Shown here: positions 1 through 5,878 of the stretch, piece after piece | How positions within the stretch are numbered: position 1 is the stretch's first letter | How the letters are laid out: every line of letters begins with the position of its first letter | DNA from: an uncultured Neomegalonema sp. | GTDB lineage: Bacteria; Pseudomonadota; Alphaproteobacteria; Rhodobacterales; Rhodobacteraceae | DNA length: 7,877 bases | Direction: 5' to 3' | Assembly (NCBI GenBank): GCA_937944035.1 | Contig: CALDZQ010000359.1 | Coordinates: 1 to 7,877, forward strand | The notes under the pieces: model-generated | The model's database searches: none | What the model saw: the letters and a program-made list of their open reading frames with translations, nothing else | Told to the model about the DNA's origin: nothing | Position numbers and translations under genes: made by a program

Positions 1-705
1 GGTCCCGCCGACATCCACAAGCATTTTGCGCTGGCGGGGGTTTTGTCGCTGCTGACCCGCAAACCGCGCCCCATAACGTATATGGAAAGTCACGCGGGTC
101 GAGGGGTGTATAACCTCGGCGGCGAGCAGGCGCGGAAAACCGGGGAGTGGAAGGCCGGAATCGGTAAGGCGGAGCGCAGCGATCATCCGTTTTGGACCGC
201 GATGGATGCCACCCGCGCCCATCACGGTGCGACGACGTATCCCGGCTCTCCGGCGGTCGCGCGGGCGCTGTTGAGGCCGCAGGACCGGATGGTGCTGATG
301 GAACTGCATCCCACGGAAAACGCCGAACTGCGCGAGGCGATGGCGGGGGAGGTGGTGGAAATCCACAAGCGCGATGGCTGTGAGGGGGTGCTGGCGCTGT
401 CACCGCCCGACCCGAGACGCGGGATGGTGCTGATCGACCCCAGCTATGAGCGCAAGGACGAGTATGACGAGATCGGGGAGTTCGCGGTGAAGCTGGCGCA
501 GAAATGGCCGCAAGCGGCGATTATGATCTGGTATCCGATCCTGAAAGCCGGACGGCACGAGCGGCTGGTGCGGGCGCTTTCTGCGGCGTCTCCCCTGCGC
601 CATGAGATTCGATTTCCACCGCATGGCGGGCGCGAGGGCGGAATGACCGGGTCGGGCTTGCTGGTGCTGAATGCGCCGTTCGGCAGTGAGAAGGTGATGG
701 GGTGA
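1..705 (+). CDS. rlmJ: 23S rRNA (adenine(2030)-N6)-methyltransferase RlmJ, 5'-partial
   Basis: This is the RlmJ family, which in E. coli uses S-adenosylmethionine to methylate N6 of A2030 in 23S rRNA. Frame 1 is open from the first base, so the true start lies upstream. The first visible residues (G-P-A-D-I-H-K-H) align with E. coli G-N-H-A-D-V-L-K-H near residue 11, so about ten residues are missing. Landmarks in family order are YMESHAGRGVY (like YLDTHAGAGRY), TYPGSP, MELHP, IDPSYE, the WYP segment, and MTGSGLLVLNAPF near the end. The catalytic (D/N)PP(Y/F) motif reads D-P-S-Y at visible residues 146-149. The protein stops about seven residues after N-A-P-F, whereas E. coli RlmJ continues for roughly 40 residues past N-P-P-W. 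A TTG at 43-45 could be mistaken for a start, but conserved family sequence continues upstream of it. Confidence 0.9.
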   Translation, partial: GPADIHKHFALAGVLSLLTRKPRPITYMESHAGRGVYNLGGEQARKTGEWKAGIGKAERSDHPFWTAMDATRAHHGATTYPGSPAVARALLRPQDRMVLMELHPTENAELREAMAGEVVEIHKRDGCEGVLALSPPDPRRGMVLIDPSYERKDEYDEIGEFAVKLAQKWPQAAIMIWYPILKAGRHERLVRALSAASPLRHEIRFPPHGGREGGMTGSGLLVLNAPFGSEKVMG

Positions 706-709
706 TTTT

Positions 710-746
710 CTGAAAATGAATAAAAACAAAAATATTCATTTTTCAG
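710..746. repeat. AT-rich imperfect palindrome, candidate operator
   Basis: The left arm CTGAAAATGAATA (710-722) and right arm TATTCATTTTTCAG (733-746) are reverse complements except for one extra base in the right arm. They are separated by a 10-base A-rich spacer. The element lies in the short AT-rich gap between rlmJ and the RND gene and contrasts sharply with the GC-rich surroundings. Dyad symmetry just upstream of an operon that encodes a TetR-type regulator fits an autoregulatory operator; that role is inferred. It is a poor intrinsic terminator because the stem has almost no G-C pairs and no T-tract follows it. Confidence 0.6.
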
Positions 747-763
747 TTGCTCTCAGTTATTAA
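735..763 (+). promoter_or_regulatory. possible promoter of the RND/barrel/TetR operon
   Basis: A -10-like TATTAA (758-763) lies 17 bases downstream of a weak -35-like TTCATT (735-740). This places transcription start roughly 25-30 bases before the ATG at 799. The -35 would overlap the right arm of the palindrome, which would let a bound repressor block RNA polymerase. The match is poor at -35, and alphaproteobacterial promoters are loosely conserved. A direct repeat TCAGTT (743-748 and 753-758), one helical turn apart, lies within the spacer. Confidence 0.3.
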
Positions 764-798
764 TCCCGTACCGTCTGTGTCAAACCAGAGGGGCAAGG

Positions 799-3700
799 AT
801 GACTCACGGAAAAGCACACGGATCGGCTGCGGGCGGATTGGCGGGGTGGATCGTTAAGACCCGCTGGCTTTGGATCGTTCTCGGCCTCGCACTGACGATG
901 GCGGTCGGGTATGGCGGCAAGTTCATCCACTTCAATCCGGATGCGCGGGTGTTCTTTGCCGAGGAAAACCCGGATCGGGTGGCCCTTGACCGGTTTGAAG
1001 CCGAGTTTGCTAAAGACGATAATCTTATCGTTGTCATCACACCGCGCGAGGGGAAGGTTTTTGAACCCGCGACCCTGCAAGCAATCGGTGATCTGACCGA
1101 GAAAGCGTGGCTACTGCCTTATGTGCGCAGCGTCAATTCGCTGACGAATTTCCAGCATACTTACGCGGTTGATGACGAGATGATCGTCCGCGATCTGGCC
1201 CCTGATCCCGCCGCTGTCACGCCGGAGGAAGCCGCCGCCGCAGAGGAAATCGCGCTGTCGCGGCCTGAGTTGGTGCATACCTTGATCGATCCGACGGGCA
1301 AATACAGTGCGACGCAGGTGATGTTCCGCCTGCCCGGCGTCGATCCGGCGAACGAAGTGCCCGACATTGTGGCCGAGACGCAGGTGATGATCGCTGATCT
1401 GCGGGCGGCAAATCCCGGTTTGGAGGTGCGCCTGACCGGATCGGTGATGATTAACAACCAATTCGCGCTGTCGGGGCAGGAAGACGGCAAAACGCTGACG
1501 CCGCTGATGTTTCTGGCGATTTTGTTGATCGTGTTTCTGGCATTCCGCTCCTTCTTCGGTGTGTTGATGACCGTGTCCGTGATTGCGATGTCGGCGATTA
1601 TCGGCATGGGCGCGCTGGGGTGGTCCGGTGTGGCGCTGAACTCTGTGACGGTCCTTGCGCCGCTGATTATCATGACGCTGGCGGTGGCGAGTGTGGTGCA
1701 TATGCTGGCGAGCGTGCGGCAGACGATGGTCGAGACGCCGGACCGCAAGGAATGGGCGCGGGTGGCGCTGGCCGAGCATGGCGGCGAGATTGCGGTGGCG
1801 TGTCTGACCACCGCGATTGGTTTTCTCGCGCTGAACTTTTCGATCTCACCGCCTTTCAGGGAGTTGGGGAATATCGTTGCGGTCGGTATTTTGGGGGCGC
1901 TGTTCCTGACGCTCACCTTCCTGCCCGCGCTGATTTCTCTGCTGCCGATGAAGCGCCACACGACGCCCGCGACGACGGACAGGTTTATGCGGCCCATCGC
2001 GGAATTTGTTATCAGTTGGCGCAAGACACTGCTTTGGGTGATGGGCTTCTTCGTGATTGCGATGGCGTCGGGCATTCCAAAGCTGGCGCTGGAAGATGAC
2101 TTCATCCGCTATTTCGATGAGCGCTATGAGTTCCGGCGCGATTCTGATTATTTCGAGAAGAATCTCGGCGGGATGAATATTCTCGAATACGCGCTGCCTG
2201 CGGGGCGCTCTGACGGGATCAATGATCCGGATTACCTGAAATCGGTGAAGGATTTCACGGACTGGCTGCGCGCGCAGCCCGAAATCACGCATGTGCGCTC
2301 GATGACGGATACGATCCAGCGTTTGAACATGAACATGCATGGCGATGATCCGGCGTATATGCGCTTGCCGGATGACGAGCAGTCGGCGGCGCAGTTTTTG
2401 TTCCTGTACGAGCTATCGCTCGGCTACGGCATGGACCTGACCGATCAGATCAATGTCGACCGCTCGGCCTTGCGTATCTCTGCCTCGATGGCGGAATCGA
2501 CGACCAAGCAGATGCTGGCGCTGGATGCCAAGGCGCAGGAGTGGATGGCGGTAAATGCGCCCGCGATTGCAGTAGCGCCCACAGGGATGAGCCAGGTGTT
2601 CAACCTGATCGCCTATCGTGATGTGCGGGCGATGCTGACGGGTACGGTGCTGGCGCTGGTGGCGATTTCTTTCCTGATGCTGTTGATCCTGCGCGATGTG
2701 AAGCTGGGGTTGTTGAGCCTGATCCCGAACCTGATCCCCGCCGCGATGGCGTTCGGGATTTGGGGCTATACGGTCGGCGCGGTGACGCTGGCGATTGCGG
2801 TGGTGATCGCGATGACGCTGGGGATTGTGGTCGATGACACGGTCCACTTCCTGTCGAAATACAAGGAAGGCAAGACGATGGGCAAATCGCCCGAAGATGC
2901 CGTGCGTCATGCGTTCAATAAGGTGGGCATGGCCCTGTTCGTGACGACTTTCGGCCTCGTTGCGGGCTTTGTGATCCTGTCCACTTCAGGCTTCGCGGTG
3001 AACGGGGACATGGCCAAACTGACCGCCCTCACCATTTCTCTGGCGCTGTTTGCGGATTTTCTTCTGCTGCCCGCGCTGCTGATAACTCTTGATACAAGGA
3101 AACAGGCGATGAGCATGGGTAAAGTTGCAACGGGAGCGGCGACGCTGGCGCTGGCAATCGGTCTGGGCGGGGCAATGCTGCCGTCATCGGCGCAGGCGCA
3201 ATCCGCCGAGGAAAAGGGTCTGGCCATTGCGCTGGAGTCGGAGCGGCGTGATCTGGGGTGGGGGGATTTCACCTCCGATGGCGAGATGATCCTGCGCGAC
3301 TCGCGGGGGACGGAAAACCGCCGTGTCTGGCGCGGGATGAACCTTGAGCGGGATTCTGCCAATGGTGACGGCGACTGGTCGATCATCGTTTTCTCGGCCC
3401 CGCGCGATATTGACGGCACGGCGACGATGACGCACTCGAAGATCGAGCCTGCGGATGACGATCAATGGCTGTACCTGCCCGCGATCAAGCGGGTGAAGCG
3501 GATTTCATCGTCGAACCGGACGGGGAAATTCGTGGGATCAGAGTTCTCGTTCGAGGATCTCGGCTCGCAGGAAGTGGCGGATAACAGCTATAAATGGCTG
3601 CGCGATGAAGCCTGTCCGGGCCAGCCGTCGCTGACCTGTCATGTGGTCGAAAGCTATCCGAAAAACGCGCGGTCGGGCTATTCCAAGCGGATCGGCTGGA

Positions 3701-3939
3701 CCGATACCCAGGAATTCCGCCAGCAGAAGGTGGATTTTTACAATCGGCGCGGTGATCTGGAAAAGACGCTGATGGCGAGCGGGTATCAGCAATACTTAGG
3801 CAAACACTGGCGGCCTGCCCTGCTGCGGATGGAGAATAAGCAGACGGGGAAATCGACCGATCTGGCGTTTACCAACTATCAGTTCGGCACGGGTCTGAGC
3901 GAAGGTGACTTTAACGCGCAACGCCTGCCGCGTTTGTAA
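799..3939 (+). CDS. RND-superfamily (MMPL/Patched-like) permease fused to a LolA-like lipoprotein-sorting domain
   Basis: This 1046-residue protein has two parts. Residues 1-770 form a duplicated RND permease of the MMPL/sterol-sensing-like type. TM1 is at about 23-41 and a periplasmic loop at about 42-232. TM2-6 fall at about 234-381, TM7 at about 410-428, a second loop at about 430-610, and TM8-12 at about 613-764. TM10 carries G-I-V-V-D-D-T-V-H (675-683), a likely proton-relay site. The matching TM4 stretch A-V-A-S-V-V-H (295-301) has no acidic residue. Residues 771-1046 begin with a signal-peptide-like segment and continue into an outer-membrane lipoprotein-sorting (LolA-like, PF17131-type) domain with W-L-Y-L-P-A-I-K-R-V-K-R-I (890-902), G-S-E-F-S-F-E-D-L (913-921) and a Cys pair (939, 947) that could form a disulfide. 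The ATG at 799 has GAGGGG at 788-793, five bases upstream. It probably moves a hydrophobic cargo across the inner membrane using proton motive force; the cargo is unknown. In related loci I recall the two parts as separate adjacent genes. Confidence 0.85.
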   Translation: MTHGKAHGSAAGGLAGWIVKTRWLWIVLGLALTMAVGYGGKFIHFNPDARVFFAEENPDRVALDRFEAEFAKDDNLIVVITPREGKVFEPATLQAIGDLTEKAWLLPYVRSVNSLTNFQHTYAVDDEMIVRDLAPDPAAVTPEEAAAAEEIALSRPELVHTLIDPTGKYSATQVMFRLPGVDPANEVPDIVAETQVMIADLRAANPGLEVRLTGSVMINNQFALSGQEDGKTLTPLMFLAILLIVFLAFRSFFGVLMTVSVIAMSAIIGMGALGWSGVALNSVTVLAPLIIMTLAVASVVHMLASVRQTMVETPDRKEWARVALAEHGGEIAVACLTTAIGFLALNFSISPPFRELGNIVAVGILGALFLTLTFLPALISLLPMKRHTTPATTDRFMRPIAEFVISWRKTLLWVMGFFVIAMASGIPKLALEDDFIRYFDERYEFRRDSDYFEKNLGGMNILEYALPAGRSDGINDPDYLKSVKDFTDWLRAQPEITHVRSMTDTIQRLNMNMHGDDPAYMRLPDDEQSAAQFLFLYELSLGYGMDLTDQINVDRSALRISASMAESTTKQMLALDAKAQEWMAVNAPAIAVAPTGMSQVFNLIAYRDVRAMLTGTVLALVAISFLMLLILRDVKLGLLSLIPNLIPAAMAFGIWGYTVGAVTLAIAVVIAMTLGIVVDDTVHFLSKYKEGKTMGKSPEDAVRHAFNKVGMALFVTTFGLVAGFVILSTSGFAVNGDMAKLTALTISLALFADFLLLPALLITLDTRKQAMSMGKVATGAATLALAIGLGGAMLPSSAQAQSAEEKGLAIALESERRDLGWGDFTSDGEMILRDSRGTENRRVWRGMNLERDSANGDGDWSIIVFSAPRDIDGTATMTHSKIEPADDDQWLYLPAIKRVKRISSSNRTGKFVGSEFSFEDLGSQEVADNSYKWLRDEACPGQPSLTCHVVESYPKNARSGYSKRIGWTDTQEFRQQKVDFYNRRGDLEKTLMASGYQQYLGKHWRPALLRMENKQTGKSTDLAFTNYQFGTGLSEGDFNAQRLPRL
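3096..3100 (+). promoter_or_regulatory. internal Shine-Dalgarno sequence at the RND/LolA-like joint
   Basis: AAGGA at 3096-3100 is followed after exactly 8 bases by ATG at 3109, which opens a stretch reading as a signal peptide. This is the same spacing used by the next gene (AAGGG at 3938-3942, then ATG at 3951). It lies inside the open reading frame of the permease, so ribosomes may re-initiate here. The spacing and sequence are directly visible; actual use is inferred. Confidence 0.5.
3109..3939 (+). other. LolA-like outer membrane lipoprotein-sorting protein, possible independent product of an internal start
   Basis: Read from the ATG at 3109, this is a 276-residue protein of the size expected for a free-standing lipoprotein-sorting protein. 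It has a classic signal peptide: Lys at residue 5, a hydrophobic Ala/Leu/Gly core, and A-Q-A with cleavage predicted after residue 30. The mature protein would be about 246 residues, periplasmic, with a LolA-like fold thought to hold lipid chains and carry them towards the outer membrane. In the fused form the same hydrophobic stretch could act as a thirteenth membrane segment, with the basic R-K before it on the cytoplasmic side. It would then put the domain in the periplasm. Signal peptidase could still cut at A-Q-A and free it. Changing one base (CAG at 3103-3105 to TAG) would restore two separate genes, so the fusion may be recent, or it may be an artefact or a clade trait. Confidence 0.55.
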
Positions 3940-3942
3940 GGG
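3938..3942 (+). promoter_or_regulatory. ribosome binding site that fixes the barrel gene start
   Basis: AAGGG overlaps the stop codon of the preceding gene and lies 8 bases before the ATG at 3951. This favours that ATG over the in-frame GTG at 3942, which would sit inside the ribosome binding site and add three residues before the signal peptide. Confidence 0.6.
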
Positions 3943-3950
3943 TGGATCTG

Positions 3951-5195
3951 ATGAGAAAAGCCCTCACCGCCGCCTTGTGTGCGCTTGCCGCCCCCGCTTT
4001 TGCGGGGGAGGAGTTGCTCGGCGCTGATGTTGCTGAATTGCGCGGGGAAGGGGCGGTTGAAGTGACGTTGTTCCCTGAAGACCCGCTGTTTGCAGGGCAG
4101 GAGGATCAGCAGCTGTCGTTTGCGATCAAGCCGACGGGGACGCTGGAGTGGAATGGCGTTGAGGCGCTGGGCGGGGCCGATGTGGTGGCGACTGTCACGC
4201 CGTTTTTGCGCATCGACACGCAAGATGACGAGCGGACGCATTTTGATTTCCGCGAGGCGAAACTCGACCTGCGCTTTGGCAATACGGATGTGACCATCGG
4301 TGCGGATACCGTGTTTTGGGGCAAGACCGAGTCCGATCAGATCGTCGATATTGTCAACCAGACAGACGGCGTCGAAGGCACGGATGGCGAGGATAAGCTG
4401 GGCCAGCCGATGATTGCGGTGCGGCGTTTGATCGACCGGGGCGATTTCAGCGGCCAGATCAGCGGGTTCTACTTCCCCTATTTCCGTGAACGCACGTTTT
4501 TGGGGGCCGAAAGCCGTTTGCGGAGCGGGTTGATCGTGGACGGTGACAATGCGCGCTATGAGACGGGCGCTGAGGAATGGACGCCAAGCTTTGCCGCGCG
4601 GCTGGCAGGATTTTACGGCGATGTCGATGCGGGGGTGCATGTGTTTCACGGCCTGAGCCGCGATCCTGCGTTTCTGCTGACGCCCGGCTTCACGCTGCAA
4701 CCCGTCTATGGCGAGATCACGCAGGTTGGCTTTGACGGCCAATATACCAGCGGGGCGACGCTGTGGAAGCTGGAGGCGATCGGCCGCTTTGACCAGCGGG
4801 ATGCGGCGTTCGAGAAGAACGACTATGTCGCCGCCATCGCCGGGGTCGAGCACACACTTTACGGCGTGGCGGGCAGCAATATGGACCTCGGCCTGATCGC
4901 GGAATACGCCTATGACAGCCGCGATGAGACCGCGCTGACTTTTCTGGAGCATGATGCGGTGATCGGTGCGCGGCTTGCGCTGAACGATGCGCAGGATACC
5001 TCCGCGCTGTTCACAGCCGCCATTGACACCGACACGGCGGAAACGGTGCTGCGGCTGGAAGGGGAGCGGCGCATTGGCGATGCGTTTAAGGTGGAGGTGA
5101 CGGGGTTGGCTTTTGTGAACACCGATAACCGCTCTCCGCTGGATGAACTGCGCGAGGACAGCTCGCTGCGCATTACGTTTTCGGCATTCTGGTGA
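3951..5195 (+). CDS. exported outer-membrane beta-barrel protein (DUF1302/porin-like), partner of the RND system
   Basis: This 414-residue protein starts with a signal peptide (M-R-K, an Ala/Leu core, then A-F-A with cleavage predicted after residue 18). Cys10 does not sit in a lipobox, so it is probably not a lipoprotein. The mature protein has alternating polar/hydrophobic strands throughout, no long hydrophobic helix, many acidic turns, and an aromatic C-terminus (F-S-A-F-W), the usual signature recognised by the BAM assembly machinery. The stretch F-R-E-A-K-L-D-L, followed by V-F-W-G-K-T-E-S at about 121-128 and V-D-I-V-N, recalls the strand motif of DUF1302-type outer-membrane proteins. 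That family assignment is tentative. It begins 11 bases after the permease stop and overlaps the regulator gene by four bases, so all three are probably co-transcribed. It may form the outer-membrane end of the export path or receive cargo from the LolA-like carrier. Confidence 0.72.
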   Translation: MRKALTAALCALAAPAFAGEELLGADVAELRGEGAVEVTLFPEDPLFAGQEDQQLSFAIKPTGTLEWNGVEALGGADVVATVTPFLRIDTQDDERTHFDFREAKLDLRFGNTDVTIGADTVFWGKTESDQIVDIVNQTDGVEGTDGEDKLGQPMIAVRRLIDRGDFSGQISGFYFPYFRERTFLGAESRLRSGLIVDGDNARYETGAEEWTPSFAARLAGFYGDVDAGVHVFHGLSRDPAFLLTPGFTLQPVYGEITQVGFDGQYTSGATLWKLEAIGRFDQRDAAFEKNDYVAAIAGVEHTLYGVAGSNMDLGLIAEYAYDSRDETALTFLEHDAVIGARLALNDAQDTSALFTAAIDTDTAETVLRLEGERRIGDAFKVEVTGLAFVNTDNRSPLDELREDSSLRITFSAFW

Positions 5196-5806
5196 GCGGT
5201 TCCAGGCTTGAGATAGGGGACGGCTCGCCCGAAAGCCTTATCGTTGAGCACGCCACGGCGCTGTTCCGCGAATTCGGCTATGGCAAGACCAATATCGGGG
5301 ATATTGCCCAGCGGGTGGGCATGTCTTCGGGCAATCTTTACCGCTATTTCCGCAACAAGCAGGCGATTGGTGAAGAGGTCGTGCGCTGGTATCTGTCCGA
5401 AAGTGAAGCGGCGGTGCTGGCGGCGATTGACGCGCCGGGGCTGGACCACGAGCAGAAACTGCGCGCGGTTTTCCATGTCGGCATAGGCCGGTTGATTGAG
5501 GAACTGCGCCTGAACCGGCGTCTGGTTGATCTGGCTGAGATGATTTTTGAAGGCGACAGCGGCATTTTGCGCGCGCATCTGGATTGGAAGCTGGGGCTGT
5601 TCGAGCGTCTTGCGCGGGAAGGCGTCGATTGCGGGGCGTGGCACGTGACGGATACGAATGCGGCGGCGGAAACCCTGCTGGACTCAACGCGCGGGTTCTG
5701 GATGCCCTTTGCGCTGGCGCAGCTAGATCTCGACTGCGTTCCGGCGCGGCTGGATGCGGTGCTGGATGTGATTTTTGCGGGCTACCGGTCCGCCGACAGA
5801 CGATAA
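5192..5806 (+). CDS. TetR/AcrR-family transcriptional regulator
   Basis: This 204-residue protein has the usual TetR length. The N-terminal DNA-binding domain spans about residues 14-60. The helix-turn-helix is T-N-I-G-D-I-A-Q-R-V-G-M-S-S-G-N-L-Y-R-Y at 33-52, followed by F-R-N-K, the family signature. The remaining all-helical part (about 65-200) is the variable ligand-binding and dimerisation domain, so the ligand cannot be inferred. The GTG start overlaps the upstream stop as GTGA. No purine-rich ribosome binding site precedes it, which suggests translation by coupling to the barrel gene. As the last gene of the unit it probably represses its own operon, with the palindrome at 710-746 as candidate site, and responds to the transported molecule or a related lipid. 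No clear intrinsic terminator follows. Confidence 0.88.
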   Translation: MSGSRLEIGDGSPESLIVEHATALFREFGYGKTNIGDIAQRVGMSSGNLYRYFRNKQAIGEEVVRWYLSESEAAVLAAIDAPGLDHEQKLRAVFHVGIGRLIEELRLNRRLVDLAEMIFEGDSGILRAHLDWKLGLFERLAREGVDCGAWHVTDTNAAAETLLDSTRGFWMPFALAQLDLDCVPARLDAVLDVIFAGYRSADRR

Positions 5807-5822
5807 GAAAATAATAACAGGG

Positions 5823-5850
5823 TTGCCTCTAGGTCATACAAGGTTACAAA
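5823..5850 (+). promoter_or_regulatory. possible pyc promoter
   Basis: TTGCCT (5823-5828) and TACAAA (5845-5850) are separated by 16 bases and each match the sigma-70 consensus at four of six positions. Transcription would begin near 5857, leaving a leader of about 20 bases before the TTG start. The left arm of the inverted repeat lies between the two boxes. This is a by-eye match in a 72-base gap. Confidence 0.35.
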
Positions 5851-5878
5851 ACGGCATCTATGTCAGGGAGTATGACCT
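5831..5878. repeat. perfect 9-bp inverted repeat ending at the pyc start codon
   Basis: AGGTCATAC (5831-5839) and GTATGACCT (5870-5878) are exact reverse complements, separated by 30 bases. The right arm ends on the base before the TTG start codon and covers the last base of the ribosome binding site. The left arm lies between the proposed -35 and -10 boxes. It could be a pair of operator half-sites. If transcription starts further upstream, it could instead be a hairpin that partly masks the pyc start. Confidence 0.5.
5865..5870 (+). promoter_or_regulatory. ribosome binding site that selects the TTG start of pyc
   Basis: AGGGAG lies 8 bases before the TTG at 5879, an ideal spacing. The ATG at 5872 is only one base away from it and leads to a stop after four codons. 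An in-frame TGA at 5873-5875 rules out any earlier start in the pyc frame. Confidence 0.65.

Noticed and set aside
710..746. Intrinsic terminator for rlmJ
   Set aside because: The stem is almost all A-T and the right arm is followed by a mixed sequence rather than a T-tract, so operator-like symmetry explains it better.
1161..2105. A 314-codon open frame on the minus strand opposite the RND gene
   Set aside because: It is antisense to the permease transmembrane region, is Ser/Thr/Ala-rich with no domain order, and overlaps other shadow frames.
3951..4010. Lipoprotein signal in the barrel gene because of Cys10
   Set aside because: The residues before the Cys (A-A-L) do not fit a lipobox, while A-F-A at 16-18 fits signal peptidase I.
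3879..4952. A 357-codon open frame on the minus strand opposite the barrel gene
   Set aside because: It is antisense to a gene with a clear signal peptide and barrel pattern. Its product is rich in Arg, His and Gln with no recognisable domain, typical of a shadow frame in GC-rich DNA.
710..5878. One shared operator for the TetR regulator at both spacers
   Set aside because: The arms CTGAAAATGAATA and AGGTCATAC have no meaningful similarity beyond a few bases.
5807..5878. Riboswitch or small RNA before pyc
   Set aside because: The gap is only 72 bases and shows one simple inverted repeat, with no multi-helix architecture and no terminator hairpin.
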